Of a DNA stretch of 64,000 nt, positions 47,993 to 61,800 are shown piece after piece. Each line of letters begins with the position of its first letter. The first letter of the stretch is position 1. The stretch is from Xiphias gladius (taxonomy: Eukaryota > Chordata > Actinopteri > Istiophoriformes > Xiphiidae). Below the pieces are notes generated by a model. That model had not been told where the DNA came from, searched no databases, and saw only the letters and a list, made by a program, of their open reading frames with translations. The stretch spans positions 12,024,501 to 12,088,500 of the forward strand of contig NC_053415.1 in the NCBI RefSeq assembly GCF_016859285.1, given 5' to 3'. The position numbers and the translations under genes were made by a program.

Positions 47993-48763
47993 ATGGTGGA
48001 TTACTACAATATCCTGGGAGTGTCCAAAACAGCCTCTCAGGACGACATCAAGAAGGCGTGGGTATCCTGAGATTCTCTGAAGGATATAGCAGGAATCATA
48101 GGCATAAACAATAAAGAAATATTTCACTTGAGTAGAAAATATAGTTTCCAAAAATGTATTTGAAGCGTAACGTCTTACTTAGAATTGCCAGGTTATATAA
48201 GCCTGGAAAACACTGAGCCTGCTCCAAAACCAGCAGTTCCTTAGTCTTATGTTTCTGGATTTTATGGACTCTAGACCACATTTGAATTTATTTTCAAACA
48301 AACCATCCTCGTTTCAAAACATGTACAAGTATTTGCAAAAAATGACACAATACCAAAAATACACTAGCTCATTATATATTGAAACTAAACCAGCTCATAC
48401 CCATAAATAGAGGTTTGAGAACCACTGGTATGAAAAATACAGATGTGTCAAAAAGAAATGGAATGGTGTCATTTTTTTTTTCCATAGGGTAAACCTGTTT
48501 TCTTGTTGTTGAAGAGATCATAGTGTTAGTGCATGTGTTTGTATATATTTGCTTACTTTGATTTATGAATAAGTATGTGCAGCCGTGTCTCTGTTTGTGT
48601 TGTGTCTTTAGGTACAGAAAACTGGCTCTGAAATGGCATCCCGACAAAAATCCAGACAACAAGGAGGAAGCAGAGAGAAAGTTCAAAGAACTTGCTGAGG
48701 CCTATGAAGTCCTGTCTGACAGTGAGTCATAACAGTATGTATGTTTATATATGGGTGTGTGTA

Positions 48764-48848
<85 letters not shown>

Positions 48849-51800
48849 TAACTGAGGGTTGTCAAGTGGCTGTTGAGGTCTTGATCTTTTTTGACGCAGT
48901 GAGACATGAATCTGAATCTTTGTATGATGATGTCAAGCTTTTCAGAGATTAACTTCATTCATAAAACCTTTGATGTGAATTTATAACACATTAGTTATAT
49001 CTGTAATTTAATTTAATGTGTGTGTTGGGTGTTTGTATGAGAAAAGAAGAGACGTAAGCATTGATGCCTATGGGGTTTTGACTCCATTACTAAAGTACTC
49101 TTTTCCTTTTTCATAGAGAGTAAACGTGATCCATATGACAGATATGGAAATGACAGAATGCGACACACAGGTAAATAAAAAACTGCCGTGGTGCTATTGA
49201 GATATTGTTGCATCCAGTATTGTAATAGTTTGGAAAATCCTACGACCCAGGGACACATAAATGGTGTTAGGTCTTTGTTTTTCTCCTTCTCCCTCTCTGT
49301 CTCTTCTTCCTGTTTATTCCCTCTGCTTCTTTCCTTGGCTATCATTATCCTTCCACCTCTATAAGACTTCTTCTCCCTTTTCCCCTTTTCATTCCTCCTT
49401 ATTCTTCTCTTTACGCTCCTCAGTATAATTTTCTCCCTCTGCTCTTTCTCTTCCTTGTTTGCTCTTCACCCACTTGACCTGGACGACTTCATTTCCCCAG
49501 GTTCCTCCTCCAGCTCTGACTTTTCATCAGATTTCCCAGGATTCACCTTCACATTCCGCAGCCCAGATGAGGTGTTCAGAGAATTTTTTGGTGGCCATGA
49601 TCCCTTCACTAGTTTCTTTGGTATGTCACACACAATATACGATACATGTGGGGTTCTGTTAGTATTTTAATGAATTTTCCCAGGCTTGATGTTTAAAATT
49701 TTACTTAGTGAGGAATTTAATTTGCTACTGTGGACATTAGATGGGCTGTCATATCCTGTAAGATGAATACTATAATCAAAATATTTGTTTTCACATTCAG
49801 TCAGTTCCAGTGAATGAGACCTTTTTCATTTTTGATGGGTCCCCTTTTAACAACTGTTAAATCATCCATTTTTCTAACCTTTCTCTTGTGGTGCAATAAG
49901 TACACATAGTCCCTTAAAAGCCAAGATCCCACTGCTTGACTAAAGTTTACCCTTTAAAAAAAACTACTGAAAAATTACATCTTACGTAACTGACAGATTT
50001 ATGACTCTTCCTCTCATTCAGATGACTTCTCATCGTTTGGAGGCTCATCCTCTCGCCTCGGCCCCAGCCGATTCTTCTCTTTCCCTTCAAGCAAAGGTAA
50101 ACATTTACATACTGTATGAAAAGCTGCAAGAATACCTCACACATAGTTCCAGGCAACAGTCTGACAGCTGTTTCTAAATCAGTGTGAAATGTATATTGAA
50201 CGCCATACTATCATAATAATGATACTCATGCTTCATGCTAAATTATCAGGTGACTGCCTTTTTAACAGGGTTATTAATTTGGAGGGCAACACTTTTCTCA
50301 TTACCTTCTCCTTAATTTTTCATATTGGGGCACCTTACTGTTCATTTCTGCAAACTTATATTCATACTTTCTGCAGTGATTAAACAGGAGTAGTATTACT
50401 TTTGCACAGACATGGATACTGTAATGATACAGCAAAATGAATCATTCGCTTCTCTCGTCTTGTCCTCTCTTCTCTTCCGTTTCCTGATCATCTGTCTGTA
50501 TCCAGTCGAATTTACCTCCTTCTCCTCTTCTTTGGGGGGTCTGGAGGGGATGGACAGCATGGGTGGTGGGATGGGCAACTTCAAATCAGTTTCTACCTCC
50601 ACTCGCATCATAAATGGCAAACGCACCACTACCAAGAAGTATGTAATGTCTTTCCTCTAAAAAACCCAACCTGGGAAGTTGTTTGTACTTTTAAGGCAGA
50701 AAAGTGAACTATTTGTAAAAAAAAAAGTATCTGAAACCTGCCATTATTTTTCTACATTTTCAGAAATTAAAAAAAAATAGATATTGATGTAACAAACCTC
50801 ACTCTAGCTAGGTTGAAACCAACATTATAGTTAAATGGATGTTTAAGGAATTCAGTGAAGTTCCTCTACAGGGTGACTTTTACCAGACTGAATATGCGTT
50901 TATGTTTGATAAGAGCAAATGCCAGACACTATAATACATGCACACACGTGGAAAAAGAATTATAGATGCATTCTACAACACTACCATTTGTCCCTGTATT
51001 TGTCTTCTTTACAGGATAAAGGAAAACGGGCAGGAAAGAATAGAAATTGAGGAGGATGGGGTTTTAAAGAGTGTCCTAATTAATGGTAAGACCGCACACA
51101 CTGAATTTATGTGATTTTTTGTGATAAACTTTAGTCTTATATTTATATAAGACAAAAAATTTGTACCACTTGCAAAATAAGAGTAAAAGAGCTTGCGAAG
51201 AAAGGAACTACAATTGCTTATAAAAAACTTTAAAGTCAAGCATGGGATTTTTTCAAACTATTGTATTAGAATAGCAGAGGTTTTAGATATTGGTACTAAA
51301 GGTAAATTTGTGGTATGATGACGTCTCTCCATTTTGTAAATCTTGTTGCCCCTCTTAGTTATGTATTTCTGCACGTTTGTGCTAATGTTACTTCATGTTA
51401 CACCTGCGTTGCTGTGTGTTGTTCCCAGGTGTGGAAGATGAAATGGCCCTTGCTTTAGAGCTAAGCCGACGAGAGGGACAGTCCCATCACTCCCCTCAGA
51501 AGCCAGGAATCCAAAATACATCACCTGCTGAGTCTGACAGATCCCGCCCCAGCCCTTACTCTGCAGCCACACAGCGGTCATTTAGCTCCGCCCCCTTCTA
51601 CAACTATGGGGGGAATGTGGGAGGTAGCGAGGATGAGGAAGAAGACGAAGAACTGCAGATGGCTTTGGCATGCAGCCTGTCAGAAATGGAAGCACAGCAG
51701 AGAGCAGCTGCTTCTGGCATCATATCAGGTGCTGGGGTTGGGGGCAGAGCCATTAGTGGCAAAACTGGTGGCCATAAAGGAGATGGGGTTTTTAAGACAA

Positions 51801-52060
51801 AAAAATTAAATGTGGCTGGTAATAAGGTTGTTGCAGAGGAGAAAGAAGAAGGGGGGCAGTTTAGAATGGGCCCAGGGCTTGGATATAGGTGGGAAGATAA
51901 AGGAAAGGGAACCAGTGAACCAGGCTTCTCCCCTGAGTCACCCACAACTTCCAACACCACACCGCTAAGCCAGCGCAGTGAAGAAGAGCTTGAACCTGCC
52001 ATAAAAAATAGTGATGGCAGTGCGAAAAAGAAAAAGAAGTGTGGGTGTATTATGTGCTAA
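47993..52060 (+). CDS. dnajb2: DnaJ (Hsp40) homolog subfamily B member 2 (complete coding region, eight exons)
   Basis: Exons: 47993-48057, 48612-48721, 49117-49170, 49501-49620, 50022-50096, 50506-50638, 51015-51085 and 51429-52060. They total 1260 nt, or 419 aa. The J domain (1 to about 70) carries HPD at 31-33 and so should stimulate Hsp70 ATPase. A Gly/Ser/Phe-rich linker follows ([20 protein letters not shown]). Two ubiquitin-interacting motifs lie near 213-227 ([15 protein letters not shown]) and 282-300 ([19 protein letters not shown]). The protein ends in a Lys cluster and CIMC, a CaaX-type box comparable to CLIL of the long human isoform, which anchors it to the ER surface. DNAJB2 guides ubiquitinated clients to the proteasome, chiefly in neurons. 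At 419 aa it is longer than the human long form (324) because of an extended last exon. All phases agree. Confidence 0.95.
48753..48847. repeat. (TG)n microsatellite
   Basis: About 45 GT units in dnajb2 intron 2, starting just after the exon 2 donor. The ORFs on both strands here are repeat artefacts. Confidence 0.95.
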
Positions 52061-52482
52061 AGCAGTGTGTGTGTGTGTGTATGTTTGGGATGCCTTATTC
52101 TTTATACTTACCTCAGTGTTCTGCCTGCAGCCAGACTCTAATGTAATGTGATTGCCGGACTCTTTATTTGAGGCAGTGGCTCAACTAATCAGGAGGATTT
52201 TGTGTAGTCTTAACACCACTAAGACAGTGAGTCAGCTTTGACCGGGTTTGTGGTTTCCTGCTGGTTTTCTATGTTGATAGCCAACCCAGACATTACAACA
52301 TAATCCACCAATACAAAAGCGAAAGTTAAATAGTTTTGCTTTATGCATGCGAAGCAATACAAAGGATTGTTTCTGAATGTATGTTCATTTTTTAATTGTA
52401 AACAGTGGGAACAAGAAGGATATAGATGCGGTGAGTTGGTAGTGATTTAAATCCCAATTAGAGTGTTTTCTGCTCTCAAATA

Positions 52483-52483
<1 letters not shown>

Positions 52484-52522
<39 letters not shown>

Positions 52523-52540
52523 CACGTGTGTGTGTGTATA
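52484..52540. repeat. (TG)n with CG interruption at the left edge of a tandem duplication
   Basis: A GT tract with a short gcgcgcgc centre that abuts the first duplicated unit. Confidence 0.9.
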
Positions 52541-53995
52541 CATGTTTTTCTGTGTGCATCTCTCTGTGGTACAGTTGAGACCCTGCCATAGAAATTTCTC
52601 ATTCAGGCTCTTTGGCAAAAGGGAACGTATCAGAACTGTGGCACTCTCAGCCCAGTCTGAAACAATAGATCCAAATCGAAAGTAGGCCACAGAACTTTCT
52701 CTGGTGATTGTCATGATGACAGAAAAACTGGTTCGATTTTGTTCACTGGTCAACTGATACTGATAGAAAATGTAAAGGAAAAACAGTTAACGTTAAGCAA
52801 ACACTCACACGCTTTGCAAATACAAGTACTTTGTATATACGATACATAAAAGCTCCCCAGTCAGAACCGGTAGCCCAGCTTTTATATTTTTTGTAGTAGT
52901 GAGGAGCTCGTTTATCATTAAATTTGAGTACATCACGTCTTGGCCTTAATGCACTTTTACTAAAATATCATCACTATTTTTGGTCACATTGTAGATTGTA
53001 GTTTGGGAACCAGACCTTGTGAAGGCTAAGCACGTTGTAGAATGTGTACAGCATTGTGACAGATTGTAGAACAGTTACAAACAATCATGATAAAAAATAT
53101 TTTATATTTTGATCCTGTGGGTGCCTTTGCACATTTGAACTAGTTGATATGTTTACAATGCTAACATTATCACCGAAATGTTTGGTCAGAAACACAAATG
53201 CATTTTAAGCAAAACAAATGTATTTCAGTCAGAAAGGTGCCTGAAGTTTTTGTGGTTTTAGATTATTGTTTTTTTCTTTTAGCACCAGTTTTCCAGACAA
53301 TATTTCCTCCAATAGAGGAACGTGGCAAAACTCTGCATTGGTGATTGGGAGTGTTCTCAGGTGTTTGGATGAAGAATTGTGCACGAGTGATCAAATTTAA
53401 CCGCTATGGTTGTGTGAAAGTCAAAAATCAGCTTCATCAACAAAACACTTCTACTCTGATTTCCCTTGGATTGGTTTGAAAAGTCAGAGTAGAGGAGATA
53501 CAGTAGCTACATTTTCCTTAAGTGCACCTGAGAAAGGTACTCAACCCCTACCTGCTCAAGTTGAGCTGTCTTGTGTGTAAAATTACCTAAACTGCCATCC
53601 TCCATGGCAACTCCATAACATTCCCTCCACCTGCACTGATTCCCTCTGGGCTTTTGCCTGACATAAGAATGCATGAATGTGTTAAATTAGTATTTAAATC
53701 TGCCAAAATGAAGGGCATATCTTAATAAATGACAATGTTAGAAAGTATATGGGAATAAACAAACCATGTTTTGGTTTCAAATTGTAATGTTATATTTCTA
53801 CAATTTACAGACTTATATCAATGTCAGCTTAGCTGCTGTTGAGTTGGGTTTAGTTTCTCACTGAAGCTCACTGAAACAGTTGTTTCTTTCCTCCTTTGCA
53901 CTGGAACTCGACATCTAAGTAGTACATTTAGGTAGAGGTATGCATTTTTCTGTAAACAGAAACCCACCGTGCAGTTATCTGGGAGAGTGTGAGTG
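52528..53995. repeat. tandem duplication, unit 1 (about 1.47 kb)
   Basis: This unit, starting in tgtgtatacatgtttttc and ending in cagttatctgggagagtgtg, is repeated immediately downstream with an offset of 1468-1469 bases. It lies 3' of the dnajb2 stop, perhaps within its long 3'UTR. It contains no gene; a minus-strand ORF beginning MTSEQNRTSFSVIM occurs in both units and has no known domain. An AATAAA lies near 53725. Confidence 0.95.
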
Positions 53996-55463
53996 TGTGT
54001 GTGTGTATACATGTTTTTCTGTGTGCATCTCTCTGTGGTACAGTTGAGACCCTGCCATAGAAATTTCTCATTCAGGCTCTTTGGCAAAAGGGAACGTATC
54101 AGAACTGTGGCACTCTCAGCCCAGTCTGAAACAATAGATCCAAATCGAAAGTAGGCCACAGAACTTTCTCTGGTGATTGTCATGATGACAGAAAAACTGG
54201 TTCGATTTTGTTCACTGGTCAACTGATACTGATAGAAAATGTAAAGGAAAAACAGTTAACGTTAAGCAAACACTCACACGCTTTGCAAATACAAGTACTT
54301 TGTATATACGATACATAAAAGCTCCCCAGTCAGAACCGGTAGCCCAGCTTTTATATTTTTTGTAGTATTGAGGAGCTCGTTTATCATTAAATTTGAGTAC
54401 ATCACGTCTTGGCCTTAATGCACTTTTACTAAAATATCATCACTATTTTTGGTCACATTGTAGATTGTAGTTTGGGAACCAGACCTTGTGAAGGCTAAGC
54501 ACGTTGTAGAATGTGTACAGCATTGTGACAGATTGTAGAACAGTTACAAACAATCATGATAAAAAATATTTTATATTTTGATCCTGTGGGTGCCTTTGCA
54601 CATTTGAACTAGTTGATATGTTTACAATGCTAACATTATCACCGAAATGTTTGGTCAGAAACACAAATGCATTTTAAGCAAAACAAATGTATTTCAGTCA
54701 GAAAGGTGCCTGAAGTTTTTGTGGTTTTAGATTATTGTTTTTTTCTTTTAGCACCAGTTTTCCAGACAATATTTCCTCCAATAGAGGAACGTGGCAAAAC
54801 TCTGCATTGGTGATTGGGAGTGTTCTCAGGTGTTTGGATGAAGAATTGTGCACGAGTGATCAAATTGAACCGCTATGGTTGTGTGAAAGTCAAAAATCAG
54901 CTTCATCAACAAAACACTTCTACTCTGATTTCCTTGGATTGGTTTGAAAAGTCAGAGTAGAGGAGATACAGTAGCTACATTTTCCTTAAGTGCACCTGAG
55001 AAAGGTACTCAACCCCTACCTGCTCAAGTTGAGCTGTCTTGTGTGTAAAATTACCTAAACTGCCATCCTCCATGGCAACTCCATAACATTCCCTCCACCT
55101 GCACTGATTCCCTCTGGGCTTTTGCCTGACATAAGAATGCATGAATGTGTTAAATTAGTATTTAAATCTGCCAAAATGAAGGGCATATCTTAATAAATGA
55201 CAATGTTAGAAAGTATATGGGAATAAACAAACCATGTTTTGGTTTCAAATTGTAATGTTATATTTCTACAATTTACAGACTTATATCAATGTCAGCTTAG
55301 CTGCTGTTGAGTTGGGTTTAGTTTCTCACTGAAGCTCACTGAAACAGTTGTTTCTTTCCTCCTTTGCACTGGAACTCGACATCTAAGTAGTACATTTAGG
55401 TAGAGGTATGCATTTTTCTGTAAACAGAAACCCACCGTGCAGTTATCTGGGAGAGTGTGAGTG
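53996..55463. repeat. tandem duplication, unit 2 (about 1.47 kb)
   Basis: A near-exact copy of 52528-53995. By eye I found only three differences: G/T near 52889, T/G near 53397 and one C lost near 53464 (unit 1 coordinates). Both junctions fall in GT-repeat sequence, which suggests unequal exchange or slippage through the microsatellite. Confidence 0.95.
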
Positions 55464-57880
55464 TGTGTGAGTGTGTGTGTGTGTGTGTGAGAGAGAGAGA
55501 ACTGAGTTGTTGAATGTTAAGTCAGAGTTACCATGGTGCTGCTGGATGAAACCTAAATGTGCCTGACTGTAGACGTCTAATGAAGTGAAAACAATATGAC
55601 AATTTAGTCTGATTATTGGGCTAACCTACAACAAAACACACACCCATACAGAGGCCCGTGCACACGCTCACAGTGGAACGCAAATGACTGTTTCAAATGT
55701 GGTTGTTGCTGTATCTGTGAAATAAGGCGGAAAGTAACCAAGTCCTATTGGTGCCAAAACACAAAGGTATTAAAAATAAACACTACTACCAATAATATGT
55801 AGTTCTATGTTTAAAAAATATTTTTTACGACTGTTTAAAGACATGCCCGTCTTAATAAGTATCTTACTACGGGCAGTGTCCCTGTCCTTGTTGAGTTTTT
55901 ACATTGCTCATAGAGAACAATAGGTTTGTTATTTGGTTGTCATATATTTTTCATGAGTGCTTGAGTTATTTTATATTGCATGGGTTTTTGCTTTCACTTT
56001 AAAGGATAACTATCATCACTGGCAAAAAATGAAGCACAGCTATGAGAATATATCACCAGTTTAAACAAATTCAGATAATTTTGACTGTTGACTCTGAGTT
56101 GTTAATCATGTATCCTCTCCAAAACTGTTATTTTGTGCGGAGAGGGACCGAGAGAGAAAGAGGCAGATGGTTTCTCGTATAAATATATACCAGCCTGTAT
56201 TATTTGTACTACATTGAACTGCCAAGTTTTATTGTTGTTTTTATTTTCGCTTTGTTAAAAGGGAAATAACAAATAAAGATTGCGCTAAAAGAGGAGTTGG
56301 GATATTTGATTTTTTCAGAATATGGCAGTAACAGTCATGCATTTTTCACTACTTTACACTAATTCCATGCTTAAAATTGACTACTTGTCGTACTATTACT
56401 ACATGTTGATAATACATTTACTGTATAACAAAGATTTGACATGTATACTGAATGATTCCCACTGCTTATCTGGAGCTCCATAAGACAACAGATCCATTTC
56501 TAAAATGAATGTTTCTAATTTAAAACATATTTAGTCTGCTTACAGTTACTTTCACTCAGTATCTTATCTAAACCCAAGTGTCTCCATTTACCCACTCAAG
56601 CCCTGTCCATTTATATTGTCTCAAAAACCGCCCATTTATGTGGCATTATGTTTGGAAGTTGTGGTTTTTGTCTTACACTTCCTGCTTCCTGTTTCAGACT
56701 CAGACTTCGAGGCCTTCACAAGCTAACCTGATTGGCTCGAGCTGCTCTGTGCCCTAGCCCTGCCCTGAGGTAAAGAACCAATGTGAATCTGAGGCAGCCT
56801 GAAAGGTGTTCATTTGTTCCTAGTCCTGCCCCCTCAGTAGATCAGATCAGATTAGATGGTGAAGTCCCATCTTTCTCACAAGTCTTTCTTTCACAAGTGA
56901 TGCCTATTTGCATTACTGATAAAGTGTAACATGTCCTTGTACATCTATTCTTACAGGTCAAAAGTCAGTTCCCCACGAGTTCTCTCTCTGCCCACCACGG
57001 CTCCTACCCACTGAATGACACTAAAAAAAAGATACAAATGTGTATTTTACATGTATATGTGTGAATGTGTGTTCATTGCTCACTGTGGAGTGAAAGACTG
57101 GAAACTTTGTATTTTGAATCCCAAGGAAATAGTTCTAATCATCTCTGCATTAAACAATGATAATCCACTGTATTTTAATTATTTTTGTTCTGGGAAAAGT
57201 AGGTACAATATTTGTAATTATTGTTGAAAGAGTTGGAAATTACCACACTGGAATAACAATTATCCCTGCAAGTGGAAAATGATGCATAAGGCAAAAGAAA
57301 TGTTCTCTGAAACTTATGAAGCAGTAAAAATAAAGCATTTCCTGCTGACTACACTGAATCAGTCCGTGGTAGTATTAATATCAAACCACTGACAATATAA
57401 TGCCACAAATTATTTGAGGTAAAAAAAAAAAAAAATCTTGTTGACAATATTGTAATAGTTATTTTTAGCTGTTCCACGTGGGAGCTACAAGAGACAGCTA
57501 TCTGAAAAACACATAAGTGTGACTGGTAAGATGAAATGCTAATGTCTGGCCTCACTGTTGTTGATACAGGTTGAATGATATGTTGATTTCATATCAATAG
57601 ATTAGAGAAAACAACCCTTTTTAAATTTACCATGTAACGATTGTTTTCATTAAACATACTGAAAAGCACACCCAGAAAAAAAAGAGCACTCAAGCCTTTT
57701 TTGTCTGTTTTCTGCTGCATCACATCACAAATTTATTAATGTCTAGTCAAAAATACATTTTTATAGATATTTTCTATTAGTCTGCTACATGAAATAAACA
57801 CAATCATCAGAATGAATTATTTGCATTAATCACAAGGGCGGACACTGAGTAAGACAAAAAAAGAACCCTATCAAAGTTAC
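55464..57880. other. 3' flank of dnajb2, possible distal exons
   Basis: AATAAA at about 56271 could end a long dnajb2 3'UTR. Further on, an acceptor followed by a short frame (DSDFEAFTS then stop, about 56698-56726), a donor (CTGAG/GTAAAG, about 56770), another acceptor (CTTACAG, about 56957) and AATAAA near 57330 look like distal alternative exons. None is proven. Confidence 0.3.
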
Positions 57881-57882
<2 letters not shown>

Positions 57883-57934
<52 letters not shown>

Positions 57935-57940
57935 TGTGTG
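57883..57940. repeat. (TG)n microsatellite
   Basis: About 28 GT units in the spacer between dnajb2 and ptprn. The Cys/Val ORFs here are artefacts. Confidence 0.95.
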
Positions 57941-58780
57941 AGATGTGTACTTTGTGGTCAATCTACAGTACAGCATCTTTTACAAAATGGCAAGTGCTTA
58001 AAGCAAACAATCATGTTGTCAAGGCAAAGACAAGCCTCACAAATAAAATTTTCTGGAAATCGACACACACTAGACGATAGCATACAGTATTCTGGTGGAC
58101 ACATAACACCATACTCAGGGAGTTAAATGGAGAAAAACCTTACTGTATATCAGTAAGATGGATGTGTTAGAAGTTTGAAGCAACTCGACATTATTTTAAC
58201 ATTAGGCAAAGAAGATTGTAATGTTCAACAGAACAGCCAAAACAAACCCGTCAGTGTTGGTCGTAAATAATCTGTTGGTTAATCATTTGAGGTAATCATG
58301 TCATCATATCCAGTAAAAGGGTAGATCAGGCAAAGATGGAATCAAATGGCAGTAAGAAAATTCAATATGTCATTATGGTCATACAGAGGTGTAGTCTGTC
58401 CTCTCTGACTGTATGACCAGACAGCAAATGGCTCCCTTTTCTGTACTCAGGCAAAAGTTTCACCTGGATTCACACCAGCGCAGAATATGCACCTCCTTAC
58501 TCTTCTTAGCTCACGTCTGATGGCCTCATTGTTGTTTAATTAGGTAGACATTTCAGAGAGCACAAACACAGATTTGTGCCATAATGGTGAAAAAACTATC
58601 CCCTGCTCATATTTACACCCTCATCGTTCAATGCACTAAGTTCCAAAACTTTTAAAAACCCAGAGAATGAGTAGATGGTAAAATACTGCATGCTGAAAAC
58701 AAGTGTGGTAGAGCAAATTTTAATTTACAGTGATGGCCAGACACACATGACTGGATGCCACGAGTGTATCCTTTGGAGCG
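57941..58780. other. ptprn: 3' flank of ptprn
   Basis: This is likely ptprn 3'UTR on minus. A minus-strand AATAAA lies at 58787-58792, only about 42 bases past the stop. A longer 3'UTR is also possible. No other gene is seen. Confidence 0.4.
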
Positions 58781-58833
58781 TGTACTTTTTATTTTTGTCT
58801 GCATGTCCCCAGTGTGTCCTCAGCTGCTGCAGT

Positions 58834-61800
58834 TCACTGTGGCAGGGCTTTCAAGATGGCATTCACCTCCTCTGCTACTGCTGTCAGCGCAAACTCAAAC
58901 TGGTCCTAATAATGAAGGGAGCGAGAAGAGGGGAAAGAAAACAGAGAGGGTCAACGACAGGACGGAGGGAGACGCTTCGCCCAAGATAGCAGGAACATAT
59001 GCTCAAATACTGAGCACCAACACACAGATTGTTGGTACCTTGGTGCGGACCAAGCCAGGTCTCTGGTCTCTGACGTGCTCCAGTGTGGCTGCGATGTCAA
59101 TCTCCTTCACTCCTAATGTTAACAACAGAAACAGAAAGAGCATCGCTGCCACAGTTTTTGAGGTTTCCTACCACTATTTTGGTGCTACAGAAGATAACAC
59201 CCTTCACTCTACATCCACTCAACCTATATAAAAGGTAAGTAACACATCTGAGCTTCCATCTGTTACCAAATACATTCTTTAAAAGGGGTTTTGAATGACT
59301 TTCCTCAGCTCTATGATCTTTGAAAAATTAAAACTCAGAACTTTCAGATCTGTAAACAAAGAAACACAGCAAAACCATATTAAGAAGCTGCTTCTCATTC
59401 AGTTTTTGTACCAAAAATGAGCAATGTAATAATTCTGAAAAATTAAGTTTCATATATCATGACCCTTTTTTTAAAAGGTTTTCCAGCTAACTTGCCCCTC
59501 TAAGGTACCAATAGATAATACATGCCTTTATGCATACCTAATGTGGAATAATAACTCAAATGTCCCATAAGCAGAATCATTTAACTATACTGTGACGATA
59601 ACTCCCCCTGCTTTCCACAATAGGTAACATAACTTTGACATAATTCCACCCTCACCCCAAAACGCTGACCTTCCCTAAATGTTCCATGCGCACCTTGGAT
59701 CATCTATGGGCTCGTCTATGTCAAAATGTTTGGGTACTGAATTATACCCGATTTATACATCTGTAAAGCATGTGTGTTTGAATGAGCGGCCCACCTTTGG
59801 CCATGCGGTTCAGCACCATGTCAATGAGGATGTACGTGCCAGTCCTGCCAGTGCCATCACTGTGGGAGAGACACAAGGAAACCGTCAAAGCACACATGAT
59901 CTTCCAAAGTGTTTTACCTCAAACCACTCTCCAAATAGTACATAAACATTGTATGCCCCTGTGAATTCTGTTATTTTCTGTGACCCATCAGAATCTCTTC
60001 TTTTTCTTTTTTTACCTGCAGTGAACGATGATTGGGCAGGAACGACCTCTGTAGCATTTATTCACCTTCCTGAAAAGCAAGGGAACAAGGGAAAGTAGAG
60101 AAAGAAAGTACGACTAAAATGAGATGCATACAGCAAAGGATAAAAGGTCTCTTGTGCCGCTTCAGGTAATGGTGGGATTTGGGTAAACTAAAAGCAATGA
60201 CATGAAAGCAGTATGTGACCACGTAGGAAGAATGAGGAATGGAAAGACACACGCAAATGTCAGATGAAACAACAAGATTAGGAATGAGGGAAAGACTATC
60301 AGGGAAGAAAAAATTGAAACTGCAAGAGGCTATGAAGGACAGCGAGATGGGAAAACAGGAAAGAATAAGTGAAGAGAAAGCCACAGATTCACTGTCCCTC
60401 TTGCAGTAGCCAGTCACACCTGCCAATGCTCATTTTTGTGACTATGCAACTGGAGCCAGAGTACTAGCTGCAAACCACAAAAATGACACTGGGAGATGTT
60501 AAAATACAAACCTATCGACCTGCACACTAGGAGAGAGGGAGAGACAGAGAGAGAGAGAGAGCTAAGGTGATGGATAACGCATGAAGTTAATAGCTCGGAC
60601 GCCTTACTTGATAATACAGAGTCAAAAATGACAGAGAAGGTGGGAAACAAAGAAAAGAGATGAAAGTGATGAAGATGGTCAGGAGGATTCCAACCCACTG
60701 ATGTGACCACTGAGTCACCGTGACATTTCACCCACTGCATCCTGACTGCCTGTTTACTCCATTTTGTGTTCACTGATCGACAACTGCTAAATCTTTTGGT
60801 AACGGTTGAAATCAAGAGCACATGTGGGGATAGTCTGTGCAGTCTCTTACCTGCGGAAGTCGAGCAGCGGTCGCGTGGAGGTGGGGATGCCGTCAGCCGG
60901 CCAGCTCAGCAGGTGAAACTGCGTCAAGGTTCTGGTCTCCTGTGTCTGGACGTTCTTCAGGTAGAAACTACGCACCAGGAAGTCCTTACACCAGATGTGC
61001 TCTGACACCAGGTTCACCTGATAGAGAGGAAAGGGTGGCAGACAGAGAAGACATGTGGACAAGAGGGTAAAAAAAAAAAAAAAAACATCACTCGCTTGTC
61101 AAGGAAAGGAGTCCACCCACTGAATTTTCCAAGTTCCAAGAAATTCATCCTACAAGGTCTTTGTCAGGTAAAGATGCAATTCATTTTAACCAAATGCAGT
61201 CAATCTCTACAGACAAACAGCTCAACTTACAGTGAGTGGATCACAAGATACAAAATAACCCCCATTATCCCAATGATTTACAATGTAACACACATTATGC
61301 CCTTTTTTGTTCCACTTTTTCATTTTTGCAATACACGTTTTTTAGAAAACAAGAAACATGCTGTGATTGTGCAGGAGGGGGAACAAATCTGCTTCTCTGT
61401 GAAAACCAATTGGCACCAGGGGGAGACAAACTGTCAGAGAGGGGAGAAGCGACATGTGCATTTATTATTTTTATAAGGAGGGATAATGTTTACACATTTC
61501 TCCTTTATGCCATGCATTGATACAGTTTTGAGTATATATCAAAAATGCTTCATGCTGGTGAAGTTTTTCCTTTCACATCTTTTCTCAAATTTCTCAGTGC
61601 CATTTCATCATAGGCAGCTGGTGGCTTGGTGCTCCCATTTGAAACGAGCTGCTCTGGGGCTGCTCTCGCCACCAACTCTCACGCTGCTGTGATGCTCCCT
61701 AATCCGAATGCACAATGGCCTTGACGTTCTGCTTACATAAGCCAGACCACAAGGGCGGCGGATGAGGTAAAAGACATGAGCGGTGCCGCAGGTGAAAACT

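Noticed and set aside
48683-48958. ORFs rich in Thr-His or Cys-Val over the GT repeats (also 52385-52753 and 57884-58126)
   Set aside because: These are translations of a dinucleotide repeat and have no coding support.
53824-54222. 132-codon minus-strand ORF starting MTSEQNRTSFSV, duplicated at 52385-52753
   Set aside because: It exists twice because of the tandem duplication, runs into GT repeat in one copy, and shows no domain or splice context.
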